The notes below the pieces were generated by a model. The model was given only the letters and a program-made list of their open reading frames with translations. It was not told the origin of the DNA and ran no database searches. The position numbers were made by a program, and so were the translations under genes. A stretch of DNA of 64,000 nt, from IMG/VR virus record IMGVR_UViG_3300036820_000009, positions 1-64,000 of that record; one strand, given 5' to 3'. Positions 37,508 through 47,809 of the stretch are shown here, piece by piece (the stretch's first letter is position 1; each line of letters begins with the position of its first letter). The DNA comes from a virus.

Positions 37508-39850
37508 CTAGCCCGCGTTGAGGACAACTGTCCAGGTCACCGGGCCTGAATTATCATCGTTGGTCAGGTTGCTCCATGTCACCGAACCGGACACCGAACT
37601 ATTGGCCGGGATGCCAACTTGCCCGGCCGCGAAAAAATACGAGACGCCGCCGGTGCTCCAATGATTCGCGACAACCTCCGTGTAACCGGTAAAGGCCGGC
37701 GTCGCCGTATTGTCGAGATCGGCCAAAAACGAAAGCGCGATCGCGAGCGCGGGCCCAACATGGGGAATCGCGATCGGAAACGTCAGTGTATTTGTACTTT
37801 CGGCGCCGACTCCCGCGAAATTCGTGGCGGCGATATCGATCCCGCCGCAGTTCGACACTTCCAACCCAATGACACCCAGCGATAATTGCGCATTGAATGC
37901 CCATGACGCGCCATCGCCGGTTTGCACGGCGCGCGTCGCAACCGTCAGGTAGACGCCTTCGTACTGGCCGAGAAAGTACGGATTGACGCCCGCCGGAAAC
38001 CAGGCCGGCTTAAGCGCGCTGCGGCTGTCGCTATCGGTAAAAATGAAAAACAACAGCGTATTGCCGACAGTGGGCGCGCTGCCGAAGTCAATCGTGGCGG
38101 GACTGCCGGTAAGTGCTTCCGCGCTTGTCGATTGCACGATTGCCGGCTGCACGCCGCCGCTGCCGCCACCGCCGCCGGCGCCGCCGCCGACCGGCCCCGG
38201 ATCCTCCCATGCGACAATCGCGACCTGCGTGTTCGAGCCGCGCGAATAAATGGCGAGGATGCCGGGCGTCTCGAAATCGATTTGGCCCTGGCCATTGACG
38301 CCGGTGCTGATACCGGAAAACTGAAGCGTCAGCGCGCCGCGATTGGTCGAAGTCGGCGTCGTGCTGAAATTGATGTTCGGATGCACCATCAGCAAGCCGT
38401 CATTGCTGCCGGTTTCTTGCAGATAGGCGCTGACAACCGCGCGGATCGCGAGCGGCGAACAGTATCCATTGGTCGCGAAATAACCCGGTCCGTAAGGGCC
38501 GCCGCTGATCAGGGACGGCGATGCGACTTGCGCGCCTTGCGATACCCAATGGCCATAGCGACCATGATATTGATTTTGGGTGAGCGTGCCGTCGTTATTG
38601 GTGAAGATCCATGACATCTGCGCGAAATACACAAACCCGCTCGGCAATGTCGGCGATGTCGGATTGGTCGATGCAAGGCCGGCGACCGTTTGCGTCGTGG
38701 GATTGTAGATGAAATATTCGTAATAGTTGGTGCCGCCGGTAACGCTGCCCTGATCGATACCGTTCGCGCCGGTGGTCGCGTAATTGATGGTGACGTTCGG
38801 ATTTTGGATGCGAATGACATCGCCGAATGCGTCCTGCAAAATGACGACACTGGCGGTCAGCGTCCGTTCGCTGGTGGATGCGCTCGGATTGTTGGCGGTG
38901 AACCCGGCCGCGGTGCCCCCGATGGTCGCGACCGATTCGCCGGCGAACGCGGTGACCTGGAACGCCACGCCATCGCTATAGAATTCGCCGGCCTGGCCAT
39001 TCTGGAACGCGATCGATTGAACGCCGATGCCTGGCGAGGTCGGACCGCCGAAAATGACGTTGGGCTGACTGGTCAGCGGATCGGTTTGGGTTTGGACGGT
39101 GGTGCCGTTCGAAGCGCGCGAATAGATCGGAAACGACAGGCCGCTGCATTCCGATGCCGGCGGCAAGGTGAAGGTCACGCCGACGACGTCTTTCTGCGCG
39201 ACGCCGGTATCGGTCGCCACCAATGTCGTATTGACCGATACCGCGACGAAATTCTGATCCTTGAGCGCGGTCACCAGGTATGGGTGCGAGATATCGACAA
39301 ACGTGATGGCGGTTTGGCCCGCGGTCAGCGTGACGCGGAACAATTCGAAAGTCGTGGTATTGTTGGCCGCCGTCAGCGTCGGCACGATCACCAAGCTGTC
39401 GGTCGACAGCGCATAGGCGGTGAACGGCACGAAATCCGGATCGTAGTCGGGATGGCCCGGCGGTGGTCCGATCACCTGATAGGGACTTTGCGCGATCTGC
39501 GCATAGCTCGCGATCGCATAGGCGGTGACCGAGCCCGAGCCCGGCACCAGCGACGTGAAATCGAGCGCGTAGGATTGCGAGTCCTGGCCGGTGAGCGTGC
39601 CATGCGCCTGCGCGAAGATCGCGCCCAGCTCGTAATCGCTTTGCGGGAAGAACACGCCGAACGGTGGGCCGGCCGCGATCGTGACCGTCAAGCTGGCGAA
39701 CGTGAACCCGAGCCGATCGGCGCGAATGAGGCCGGCCGCATTGCTGAGCGCGCCGGCGAGCGCGGTGATGTTGTCCGCGATCGCGGCCGCCGCGGCATTC
39801 AATGCGCCGTCGTTAAGATATTCCTTGCTCGCGAAGTTCGGATTTTCCAT
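37508..39850 (-). CDS. Tail fibre-like protein, 780 aa
   Basis: Begins MENPNFASKEYLNDGALNAA, a helical N-terminus usual for attachment to the baseplate, followed by long beta-rich, Thr/Ala/Gly-rich repeats and a glycine loop (GPVGGGAGGGGGSGG near 555-570) before a C-terminal beta domain ending WTVVLNAG. Located just after the baseplate genes; probably receptor-binding. No enzymatic motif seen. Ends in TAG. Confidence 0.75.
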   Translation of the reverse strand: MENPNFASKEYLNDGALNAAAAAIADNITALAGALSNAAGLIRADRLGFTFASLTVTIAAGPPFGVFFPQSDYELGAIFAQAHGTLTGQDSQSYALDFTSLVPGSGSVTAYAIASYAQIAQSPYQVIGPPPGHPDYDPDFVPFTAYALSTDSLVIVPTLTAANNTTTFELFRVTLTAGQTAITFVDISHPYLVTALKDQNFVAVSVNTTLVATDTGVAQKDVVGVTFTLPPASECSGLSFPIYSRASNGTTVQTQTDPLTSQPNVIFGGPTSPGIGVQSIAFQNGQAGEFYSDGVAFQVTAFAGESVATIGGTAAGFTANNPSASTSERTLTASVVILQDAFGDVIRIQNPNVTINYATTGANGIDQGSVTGGTNYYEYFIYNPTTQTVAGLASTNPTSPTLPSGFVYFAQMSWIFTNNDGTLTQNQYHGRYGHWVSQGAQVASPSLISGGPYGPGYFATNGYCSPLAIRAVVSAYLQETGSNDGLLMVHPNINFSTTPTSTNRGALTLQFSGISTGVNGQGQIDFETPGILAIYSRGSNTQVAIVAWEDPGPVGGGAGGGGGSGGVQPAIVQSTSAEALTGSPATIDFGSAPTVGNTLLFFIFTDSDSRSALKPAWFPAGVNPYFLGQYEGVYLTVATRAVQTGDGASWAFNAQLSLGVIGLEVSNCGGIDIAATNFAGVGAESTNTLTFPIAIPHVGPALAIALSFLADLDNTATPAFTGYTEVVANHWSTGGVSYFFAAGQVGIPANSSVSGSVTWSNLTNDDNSGPVTWTVVLNAG

Positions 39851-39901
39851 GCATCTTCCCCGTGTTGCAAAGATAAACCCTGCCGCGCGGAAACGCCTAT
39901 A

Positions 39902-40600
39902 TCACGGCCCGATCAGCGCCACGCCGGATGCCGCGAAACTCGGATTGAGCGTCGGGTCGATCAGGAATAGATCCGGCAAAAGCGGCTGCGCGTTATTCGT
40001 CGACGGCCCGATGCCGAGATCCTGCAAGGTGCCGCTGCCGCCCGCCAGGAACGCGCCGGCCGCGCGCGGCGCGTCGAGAAAATTGATGGTGGTCAGATAG
40101 GTGCCGGCGCCGCCGCCCGCGCCGCCGCCGCTTTCGACCAGTACCGTGAAAGGCACGCCGGCGGGCCGGACATACGCAATACTGAGAATCATCGCCACCA
40201 ATTGCGGTGTCGTGACCACGGGCGGAAACAACAAGCTGTAGCCGACACCGGGAATATTTTCGGATATTTCCACCGTGATGCCGAAAACCACGCTGAGCCA
40301 GCGGATGATCTGCACCGGCGGGCCGCCGCTGACATTGACGGTATAGGCGATCTGGTTCGAATAATTGGCGTCGCGCTGATTCTGCTGGCGCGCGATGTTG
40401 AAGAGCAGGCCCCACGTATCGAGCCAGCCATATTGCGCCTGGCTGAAATCGGTGCCTTCGGCCGCGACGCCATCGGCCGCGATGCCGCCGCGCGTCAATG
40501 CCGACACCAGCGCATCGATGTATTGCAAAAACGGATTGCCCGGCCGGCGGAAGGTCGCGGGCAAATCGTTGAGAATGGTCTGGATCTGCTGAAAATTCAT
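39902..40600 (-). CDS. Baseplate/tail protein (gpI or DUF2612-like)
   Basis: 232 residues. NDLPATFRRPGNPFLQYIDA, then GTDFSQAQYGWLDTWGLLFN and IIRWLSVVFGITVEIS. This is the pattern of the small baseplate protein encoded right after baseplate J in many myoviruses. Follows the gpJ-like gene by 5 bases. Confidence 0.72.
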   Translation of the reverse strand: MNFQQIQTILNDLPATFRRPGNPFLQYIDALVSALTRGGIAADGVAAEGTDFSQAQYGWLDTWGLLFNIARQQNQRDANYSNQIAYTVNVSGGPPVQIIRWLSVVFGITVEISENIPGVGYSLLFPPVVTTPQLVAMILSIAYVRPAGVPFTVLVESGGGAGGGAGTYLTTINFLDAPRAAGAFLAGGSGTLQDLGIGPSTNNAQPLLPDLFLIDPTLNPSFAASGVALIGP

Positions 40601-40605
40601 GTCGA

Positions 40606-41799
40606 TTATCCGTTGTTGAGGCTAATCGACAGGCTATTGAGCAGCACCCGGCTGATAGGCATCGGTTGCAGCAGCACCAAGGGATCGGTGGTGCCAGACG
40701 CATAGAGCGACACCGCGAGACTCGACAGCAGGCCTTGCGCGGAATTGCCGACCACCGCCGCGATCTGGGCTTGCTCGGCGGGCGTGCCGAACGGCAGCGA
40801 AAAATAGCCCGATACCGCCTGCACCATCGCGCCCGATACGACAGATTCGGTCGTAACCGAAATCGTGGTGCCGGAAATCGCGACGTCGGCATAGATCGGC
40901 GATACCGGGAACACGCCGTAGGGCACGCCGGCATCGCGGTATTGTACGATGCCCGAGGCCGCGTCGGTGGATCCCGACACGGTCGGCCCGAGCTTCTGGA
41001 TCACGGCCGCGATCAAGCCCGAGGTCGCGGCGCCTTGCCCGTTATCGATGTAGAGCTGCCAGCCCGCGGTGCCGCTGGCTTCGCCCGAGCCCGCCGCGAT
41101 CCACGGTTCGAATAGCGTCGAGAACATGACGCGCTCGCCGGTATCGGGATCGGTAACGCCGATCGCGGCATTGGCGATCGCGACCGGCGAGGAAGCCGGC
41201 AGCGCCGCCACCGTCGATGCGAAGCGGGACAAGGTTTCCGACAGGGTTTCGGCATCGGCGCCGCCGCTGAGCGCCGCGGTATTGGTGACGAAAAGCGGAT
41301 AGGGAATGCCGGTGACCAGCGTATTGACCGCGCCCGGCGGCACGTTGGTCGCGACGCCGGTTTTGACCGCGACGACGGGAATGGTCACGCTGCTCGATCC
41401 CGCCGCCAGCAATGCCGCTTGCGTGGTGACGAATTGAATGCCGCCGCTGGTCTGGACAATCGTATTTTGCGGGATCGTCACGTTTTGCGTCGCCGGCGGC
41501 GGCGTCGGCAGCAGGCTGGTCATGAACGTGACCAAGCCGCTGGCGCCATTGCCCTGATTCGCGACGATCTGGAACAACGCCATGGCGCCATAGACCATGC
41601 CCTGGAACACCAGCGCGCGGGTCCAGATGCCTTGCGTTTCGGTCGCCGCGCCGACACTTTCCGCCCAGGTGCGGATCTGCGAGCCCGAATTGTAATCGGT
41701 GGTCACGCCGCTCAAGGCCGCCATGCTGGCCAGCAACGTCGCCGCGGTATCCTGCGTGGTCGGCGGCGCCGCGATCGTCGGTTCGTTGGTTATCGACAT
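40606..41799 (-). CDS. Baseplate J-like protein
   Basis: 397 residues. GSQIRTWAESVGAATETQGI near the start, NVTIPQNTIVQTSGGIQFVT and VKTGVATNVPPGAVNTLVTG in the middle, then RFASTVAALPASSPVAIANA. This is the classic gpJ/gp47 arrangement of the baseplate wedge. Confidence 0.9.
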   Translation of the reverse strand: MSITNEPTIAAPPTTQDTAATLLASMAALSGVTTDYNSGSQIRTWAESVGAATETQGIWTRALVFQGMVYGAMALFQIVANQGNGASGLVTFMTSLLPTPPPATQNVTIPQNTIVQTSGGIQFVTTQAALLAAGSSSVTIPVVAVKTGVATNVPPGAVNTLVTGIPYPLFVTNTAALSGGADAETLSETLSRFASTVAALPASSPVAIANAAIGVTDPDTGERVMFSTLFEPWIAAGSGEASGTAGWQLYIDNGQGAATSGLIAAVIQKLGPTVSGSTDAASGIVQYRDAGVPYGVFPVSPIYADVAISGTTISVTTESVVSGAMVQAVSGYFSLPFGTPAEQAQIAAVVGNSAQGLLSSLAVSLYASGTTDPLVLLQPMPISRVLLNSLSISLNNG

Positions 41800-41808
41800 G
41801 GCATCTCT

Positions 41809-43242
41809 CTATGGCAGCGGACTGATCACTTCGTTGATTTCTGTGGGCAGCGCGCCGAAGCCCGCCGGCAACACGGTGCCCTGGAACGCCACCTTGCCAT
41901 TGGATTGGAGCGCCGCGACCGCGGCGAGGATTTTCGACACGCGCGGATCCGAAAACAGGGCGCTCTTGCCGAACGCGGCGATGCGCTGCGGCGTCTGCGT
42001 TGCCTGCACCGCGCCGACCTGCGGCGGAATGCGGCTGCCGTAATCGGGATGATAGATCAGCGCGGACAAGGTGGTTTGCAGCCGCCGGCCCAACGCCCAA
42101 GCCAGATTGTTGTAGCCCGAAATCACCTGGAAATCGCCGCTCCAAACCGGCATCGAGCCATTGATCGGGCCGACATAGACATCGGTGCCGAGAAAATTGA
42201 TTTCATAGGAGGGCGGCAGCCCGGTCGCGGATTGTTGCGTGCCCGGCGACGGCAGAATGAGCTGCGTGCCCCAACCCGCGATACCCGACACGCTGAGCGG
42301 TCCGGTATAAGGCGGCGTCAGATTGTTGAGCGTCGCGATTTCGGTCCACAGCTCGAAATTGCCGAGCGCGCGCGCGGCCACGTCCATCAGGCTTTCGCCG
42401 TTGCGCAGCGTCGTCAGGTTGACGATGGTCGATTGCGGCTTGCGCAGGATCAGCAGGAAATTCTCGACCTGCGCGGCGAGACTGAGCATGGCATAGCGAA
42501 TGCAGGCCGATTGCTGATTCTGATAGAGGAACGGCGGCGTGCTGATGATCGATGCCGACATGGTCATCGCCGGCAGCACCGCCAATTCGTTCCACAATCC
42601 GCTGACCGACAGCGCCGCGGCTGAAAACGGGCTCGACGTGATTTGCTGAAGAATATAGGTGGCGGCATTCGCGCATGCCGATTCGCGTGTCGCGAAATCG
42701 TAGAGCTGATTGGGCGATGCGCCCTGGAACGCGATGATGGCGTTCGCGATCGCCGTGAAATTGGTGGCGACGCCCGATGCATAGGCGATGAGGCTGGCGG
42801 CCGCGACGCCGCTCGGCGGCGTTTCATAATTGAAGTTTTCGTAAAATGCCAACAAGCCCATGTCCGGCACGATCGGCGTGCCGCTGCCGATGGTTTGCGC
42901 CGCGCCTTGAAACGGCGGCTGCGGCAGCAGTGCATTGAGCGCCAGCGCCGCGGAGATGTAGCTGTCGGTGCGGCTGAGCAGCGTATAGAGCGATGCGGGA
43001 TTGAGCGTCAGCGGCAGCGTTTGGATTTCCTGCAATCCGTTCGCGGCCGAATTCCACGAATAGACCATATTGTTCGCATTGATCGCGTCGATGCCATTGA
43101 GCAGGCTTTCGAGCATCGCGTTCGACATCGCGGTAACGGTCGCCGGATCGGTCGCGGCCGCCAATTGGTCCATGTAATAGGAAAGCGCCTGGTAGATCGT
43201 CTGCCAGATGGTGCCGGAATAGGAGCCGAAGACATTCTGCAT
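41809..43242 (-). CDS. Baseplate protein with LysM-like and gp25-like domains
   Basis: 477 residues. Middle LRNGESLMDVAARALGNFEL followed by TEIATLNNL reads as a LysM-like module (about 285-340). The C-terminus (LGRRLQTTLSALIYHPDYGS, then FGKSALFSDPRVSKI) matches GPW/gp25 baseplate wedge proteins. A fusion of a gp53-like and a gp25-like subunit is a plausible reading. Confidence 0.8.
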   Translation of the reverse strand: MQNVFGSYSGTIWQTIYQALSYYMDQLAAATDPATVTAMSNAMLESLLNGIDAINANNMVYSWNSAANGLQEIQTLPLTLNPASLYTLLSRTDSYISAALALNALLPQPPFQGAAQTIGSGTPIVPDMGLLAFYENFNYETPPSGVAAASLIAYASGVATNFTAIANAIIAFQGASPNQLYDFATRESACANAATYILQQITSSPFSAAALSVSGLWNELAVLPAMTMSASIISTPPFLYQNQQSACIRYAMLSLAAQVENFLLILRKPQSTIVNLTTLRNGESLMDVAARALGNFELWTEIATLNNLTPPYTGPLSVSGIAGWGTQLILPSPGTQQSATGLPPSYEINFLGTDVYVGPINGSMPVWSGDFQVISGYNNLAWALGRRLQTTLSALIYHPDYGSRIPPQVGAVQATQTPQRIAAFGKSALFSDPRVSKILAAVAALQSNGKVAFQGTVLPAGFGALPTEINEVISPLP

Positions 43243-43247
43243 GGCGC

Positions 43248-43940
43248 TTACACCGCGAGCCCGATGGTCGCGAGGCCGCCAGGCGTGAATCCGGCATAGC
43301 TCGACAACGAGACATTGATGCTGGCCGACAGCGTCGCGGTGGCCTGGCTGGCGCCGATCGAGAAATCGGCCGCGATCGGATCCTGAAGCACGGTGACGGG
43401 CGGCGCCGCGAGATTCTGCACGCCATAGAGCCGGAAATAATATTCGTAGAGCAGCGGCCGGCGTTCCGATTGGAAGATGCCCTGGCGGCCGATCGGCACT
43501 ACCTGCCAGAATTCATTGGTGAAATAGTCATAGAATTCGAGGGTGTAGAGCGGTTGATTCGATTGCGCCTGCGCGACATTGAGCTGCGCGTATTGCTCCA
43601 CCAGGTTTTGAATCGCGAGTACCGACTGCATGCCGGTCAGCGCGAACGCATCGGCCGAATGATATTGCCAGCCGGTGGTGCCCTCCAACGTATAGACCAC
43701 CGGTTCGATGCCGTAGAAATCGATTAAGCGCTGCACGCCGTTTTGCTGCGCCGAGCCGGCGACCGAAAACGCATTGGCCTTCGACACGAATTCCTTGCGC
43801 ACCGACGATGGCGTCAAGGGAAACGTATAGCTCGCGATCGGCGTGCCGCCGGAATTCGGCGCGATGATGGCCAGCCCATAAATCGGCTGCGTGAGATTCG
43901 GCAGCGGGATGGTGCTGAAGACTTGGTCGCCCGGCAGCAT
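43248..43940 (-). CDS. Tail/baseplate protein, 230 aa
   Basis: Contains YTFPLTPSSVRKEFVSKANA and YTLEFYDYFTNEFWQVVPIG. Such LysM-adaptor or hub-like tail proteins sit beside gp25-type wedge genes. Exact role not determined. Confidence 0.65.
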   Translation of the reverse strand: MLPGDQVFSTIPLPNLTQPIYGLAIIAPNSGGTPIASYTFPLTPSSVRKEFVSKANAFSVAGSAQQNGVQRLIDFYGIEPVVYTLEGTTGWQYHSADAFALTGMQSVLAIQNLVEQYAQLNVAQAQSNQPLYTLEFYDYFTNEFWQVVPIGRQGIFQSERRPLLYEYYFRLYGVQNLAAPPVTVLQDPIAADFSIGASQATATLSASINVSLSSYAGFTPGGLATIGLAV

Positions 43941-43943
43941 TTT

Positions 43944-44570
43944 CTAGAACCTTGGCGCCAAGAGAAACATGCCCTTGGTCGGATCCGTGGCCGGGCCGGC
44001 CGACCAGGGCGAAAATCCCGCCGGCGGTGCATTGGTGAACAGCGCGGTAGTGTCCTGCAATCGCGCGGTGAAAGAAGGATTTTGCGCCACCGCGCCAACG
44101 GCCATCAAAGTACCGTTTACCGCGATCTGATTCGCGATGCTGATGCCACCGGTATTGGTGCTGGGATCGGCGGTGCCGCTGTTGTTCCAGTCGCCGGTAT
44201 TGGCGCGCACCCATAACATCGCATGCGTGAAATCGATCGCCCAGCCGAACACTGTCGCGGCCGTGAACGTGTAAGTCTCGACGGTTATGCTGTTGCTGGC
44301 GAGTGCGCCATCCGCCTGGATCCCGATGGCATTATAACCATTATGCGTAATGTTGCCCGACGTCGATGTGCCGGCGCCAAATCCGATCTCGACCGAATTG
44401 TAGCCGCTGAATCCCGAGCCGGTGTTCAACAGCTCGCAATACCAAAGCCCGCTACTGTGGATCGTGGCGCCCAGCGCAACATTGGTCCCTTCGCCGCTAT
44501 TGCCGGCGATATTCGGCCCGTCGATGCCGGGGTTGCCAAAAAGTGGCGTGGGGTTCCAGCCGCTTGTCAT
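43944..44570 (-). CDS. SPRY-like domain tail protein
   Basis: 208 residues with SGLWYCELLNTGSGFSGYNS, VEIGFGAG and FGWAIDFTHAMLW followed by a WNNSGTADPSTNTGGISIA stretch. This is the SPRY-type beta-sandwich found in some phage tail proteins, likely a carbohydrate or receptor-binding module. TAG stop. Confidence 0.72.
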   Translation of the reverse strand: MTSGWNPTPLFGNPGIDGPNIAGNSGEGTNVALGATIHSSGLWYCELLNTGSGFSGYNSVEIGFGAGTSTSGNITHNGYNAIGIQADGALASNSITVETYTFTAATVFGWAIDFTHAMLWVRANTGDWNNSGTADPSTNTGGISIANQIAVNGTLMAVGAVAQNPSFTARLQDTTALFTNAPPAGFSPWSAGPATDPTKGMFLLAPRF

Positions 44571-44573
44571 CGA

Positions 44574-45833
44574 TCAATAGCCGCGGCTATACGCCAAGAG
44601 ACACCATTTGCTCAAATCGGCGCTGTATTGGACCATGACATAATCGACCAGATTGGCGCCGGTCGACGCGGTGAAACTGGTGACATCGGTGCCGAACGCG
44701 ACGGAACTGTCAAACGCCACGGTGCGCGAACCGGTCGCATCCTGGATTAATTCGAGCAGCGCGATTTGACCATTGGTGCCGGCATCGAGCGTGAAGGTGA
44801 CATTGCTTTCGAGCGTAATGGCGTATTTGCCGACATCGGCCGCCATGGCCAGCGTTTCCGTGCTGCCGCTTACGGTAAGGGCGCTGACCACCGGCACCGC
44901 GTTCGGTGTCAGCGTCGCGGCGCTCGAACTGCCGCCAACCGTCATGTTCGTCGCGGTGATCTTGGTGACGCCGGTCAGATTATGCGTGCCATCGGTCAAT
45001 TCGAGTGGCGCGCCGGCACCGCTCACCGACAGAATGCCGCCGCTCACCGTGATCGTGCTGTTATCGGGCTGCACCAGGCCGGCCGCGCCGCTGGTGGCGA
45101 GCTGCACCGCTGGCGCCGCATCGGAAGGCATATAGGTCGCGGCCGTGCCATTGATCGCGACCGGGCCCGCCACGGCGGTCGGCACGCCGCTCGCCGCGCC
45201 CGCGCCGTCGCTCGCCGCGGTGATCTGCCCCTTGGCATTGACGGTGATGTTGGCGCTGACGAAGGTGCCGACATCGCTATTGACGGTATAGAGTGTGACC
45301 GCGCCGTCCGGCGCCAAGGTAGCATCGCCGGACACGGTCACGCCGAGTGGCGCGCCCGATACTTGGCCAACGAGGATCTGGCCGCTGCCCAGCGCCGCGC
45401 CCGCCGGCGACGACGTGCTGTTCGAAATCACGACATCGTCGGTGGCGGGCCATACCACGCCGCCGCTGCCGCCGGCGACCGCGGAAATGATGCCGCCTTC
45501 GGAAATGGTGATGGTCGAGCCATCGGGCTGCACCAGGCCGGCCTGACCGATCGATGCGATCTGCACCGCCGGCGCCGCGTCGGAAGGCATATAGGTCGCG
45601 GCCGTGCCATTGATCGCGACCGGGCCCGCCACGGCGGTCGGATCGGCGCCGACCGGAATATCGGCCTGCATCGCGATTTGCACGCCGCCCGAGGTCACGC
45701 CGTCGAAAATCCACATCTTGCCGGTATCGGTGACATAGACCGGCACATAGCTGATGCCGCCGGGCTGCGTCAGCGTCGCGCGCACCGCATCGGTCACGGA
45801 ATTGATGCCGAGGATGTTGGGCGAGTCGGTCAT
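44574..45833 (-). CDS. Tail fibre-like protein with internal repeats
   Basis: 419 residues, Ala/Gly/Thr/Val-rich beta repeats. The unit AGPVAINGTAATYMPSDAAP occurs twice, encoded by an exact 62-base DNA repeat. The C-terminal part (residues ~330-419) resembles a head or knob domain. Coupled by ATGA to the propeller-like gene upstream. Confidence 0.7.
   Translation of the reverse strand: MTDSPNILGINSVTDAVRATLTQPGGISYVPVYVTDTGKMWIFDGVTSGGVQIAMQADIPVGADPTAVAGPVAINGTAATYMPSDAAPAVQIASIGQAGLVQPDGSTITISEGGIISAVAGGSGGVVWPATDDVVISNSTSSPAGAALGSGQILVGQVSGAPLGVTVSGDATLAPDGAVTLYTVNSDVGTFVSANITVNAKGQITAASDGAGAASGVPTAVAGPVAINGTAATYMPSDAAPAVQLATSGAAGLVQPDNSTITVSGGILSVSGAGAPLELTDGTHNLTGVTKITATNMTVGGSSSAATLTPNAVPVVSALTVSGSTETLAMAADVGKYAITLESNVTFTLDAGTNGQIALLELIQDATGSRTVAFDSSVAFGTDVTSFTASTGANLVDYVMVQYSADLSKWCLLAYSRGY
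45121..45182 (-). repeat. 62-base direct repeat, copy 1
   Basis: Identical to 45580-45641, both inside the tail fibre-like gene and in the same frame. Confidence 0.9.
45580..45641 (-). repeat. 62-base direct repeat, copy 2
   Basis: Identical to 45121-45182; 459 bases apart. Exact DNA identity points to recent duplication or gene conversion. Confidence 0.9.
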
Positions 45834-47809
45834 GACAACACTCCAAGCCGCATGGTTTCGATCGGTGCCGGGCCCAATCCACCGCAGGGGAAAACGCCGC
45901 TCGCCGGCAAATCGTCAAGACTGCCGAGACTTAGATTGCCGCGCGCGAAATACGGAATCATCATGAACGGACTGGTGCTAAACATGAGCTGGAGGCTCGA
46001 TCCGCTGCCCAGGATCTCGACCAGCGAATCGTTGAGGCTGGTCACGCCATAGAGCGTGTCGTCGAGCCACAACAGCCGCGACAGGCCGATTGGCGTCCCT
46101 TGCGGCTGCCCCGAGAATTGAGGAATTTGGCCGGTGCCGCTCGCCAGCACGCCGCTGGCCGGATTGATCGTGTAGAGCGTGTTCATGAACGTGGCGACGC
46201 TGATATTGCCGGACGGATCCCATGCCATCGCTTCCGGCAACTGGCCGGCCGCGAGCGTCTGCGTGGTCCATCCGCTGCCCTGATAGATCGATACCAGGCC
46301 GAGCCGCGCCGGTTCCAATTGATAGGGCGACGTGAACTGGAATTCGAAGGTTTCGCTGGCGCTCGACACCAGCAGATAGGGCAGCGCGAACGCCATCGCG
46401 GTCATCGCCGCGGAAATCGATTTGGCGGTTGCCGGCACGAACCCGACGCCGGTCACGTTCGGCTGATAGACATTGATCGTTTCATCGCCGGCGATGACGA
46501 GCTGGCCCTGGATCCAGGCGACGCCCGACGCGATGCCGCTGAAGCTACCGGTGGCGATCAGCGCCGCGTCGCCCATCATGGCGTAATAGCCGAGCGCGCC
46601 GCTGGTGCCGACCGCATAGAGATTTTCGTTCGGATCGACCGCGAACGCGGCGGGCACGAACGGCAGCGCGATGGTGCCGCCCAGCACCCAGCCGCTCGCG
46701 CCGAGATCGATGAACGCGACGCCGCCGGAATAGCCCGCCACCATCTGCGTCGCGGTCAACGGAAACAGGCTGGCGACGCCGGTCAGCGGAATGATGGCGC
46801 CGCTTGTCCACAGCGTCGTGTTGTCGAATACCGTGATCTGATTCAGCGACGGTTGCGCCACCAGCGCATAGTCCGACGACGGCGCGATCGCGATCGGGCC
46901 GGCGCCGGACAGCGGAATGGTCTGCGCCAGCGCCAGGATCGTGGTGATGTAGCTCGCGACATAGACGTTGCCCGATGCCGGATCCGACACCAGCAGCCCG
47001 AGCCCGTTCGGAATCCAGGCCACCTGGTCGGGACCGCCGAGGCCCGATAGCGATTGGTTGAGCGACCAGCCGCCGCCGGACGCGGGCACCCAAAGCCCGA
47101 GCAGCCCGGATGCCGGCGTCACGGTGCCGAGCAAGGTGGCGCCGGCATTCGGCGCCATCGCCGCGAATCCCGAGCCGATGGTATAGACGCTCCAACCGCC
47201 GACCGCGACCGCGCCCGAGGTCGCTGCGAGACAGAACGGATGGGCCATCGGCGTGGCGATCATGCCGGACGTGCCGCTGGTGGCGCTCGACAGCGCGAAC
47301 GTGCCGAGCCCCGATACCGCCGGCAACAGCGTGAACAGCGTGGTGCCGGACGCGTCGAGCCCAAACGCCGGCGCCGAACCGAATGCCGGCGCCGGCGCGA
47401 CCGCGGCGATCGCGGCGCCGCTCACGGTGTAGAGATCGGCCTTCGAATTGACGATGTAGGGCTCGGCATAGCCGCTGACGAAAGCCAGGCCGTTAAAAGC
47501 CGCGCCAGAGCCACCAGGAAGCGCGTAGGAGAGGAAGCCGCCGCTCGCCGCATACTTGACCAGCGCGTCGACATGCTGGCTGAAATAGACGTTCCCCGAC
47601 GCGTCCGCGCCCGCCGTCGAAAACCCGCCCGACACCGCGCCGGACGGATTGAGCGGCAGTCCCGACACACCGGTTTGGATCAGCACGCCATCCTGGAGCA
47701 ACCAGGCATCGATATCGTACCAGGCCGGCACGAACGGCGCGCCGCTGAACGCGGTCAGCGCCATCGCCTGAAGATCGATGTTGGGCGTCGGACGAAAGAA
47801 AATCGACAT
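45830..47809 (-). CDS. Beta-propeller-like tail protein, 659 aa
   Basis: After an N-terminal MSIFFRPTPNIDLQAMALTA segment come repeated blocks of the type GLDASGTTLFTLLP, VAWIPNGLGLLVSDPASGNV, AIAPSSDYALVAQPSLNQIT, AVDPNENLYAVGTSGALGYY and MAWDPSGNISVATFMNTLYT, as in NHL/YncE-type propellers. It lies between the spike and fibre genes, so an adhesin or receptor-binding role is likely (inference). Confidence 0.72.
   Translation of the reverse strand: MSIFFRPTPNIDLQAMALTAFSGAPFVPAWYDIDAWLLQDGVLIQTGVSGLPLNPSGAVSGGFSTAGADASGNVYFSQHVDALVKYAASGGFLSYALPGGSGAAFNGLAFVSGYAEPYIVNSKADLYTVSGAAIAAVAPAPAFGSAPAFGLDASGTTLFTLLPAVSGLGTFALSSATSGTSGMIATPMAHPFCLAATSGAVAVGGWSVYTIGSGFAAMAPNAGATLLGTVTPASGLLGLWVPASGGGWSLNQSLSGLGGPDQVAWIPNGLGLLVSDPASGNVYVASYITTILALAQTIPLSGAGPIAIAPSSDYALVAQPSLNQITVFDNTTLWTSGAIIPLTGVASLFPLTATQMVAGYSGGVAFIDLGASGWVLGGTIALPFVPAAFAVDPNENLYAVGTSGALGYYAMMGDAALIATGSFSGIASGVAWIQGQLVIAGDETINVYQPNVTGVGFVPATAKSISAAMTAMAFALPYLLVSSASETFEFQFTSPYQLEPARLGLVSIYQGSGWTTQTLAAGQLPEAMAWDPSGNISVATFMNTLYTINPASGVLASGTGQIPQFSGQPQGTPIGLSRLLWLDDTLYGVTSLNDSLVEILGSGSSLQLMFSTSPFMMIPYFARGNLSLGSLDDLPASGVFPCGGLGPAPIETMRLGVLS

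Noticed and set aside
402-37510. Whole-genome reassignment of UAG to sense
   Set aside because: TAG is the terminal codon of many well-bounded genes (for example 402-404, 1354-1356, 2585-2587, 10123-10125, 35296-35298, and 37508-37510 on the minus strand), and I found no other gene that needs read-through.
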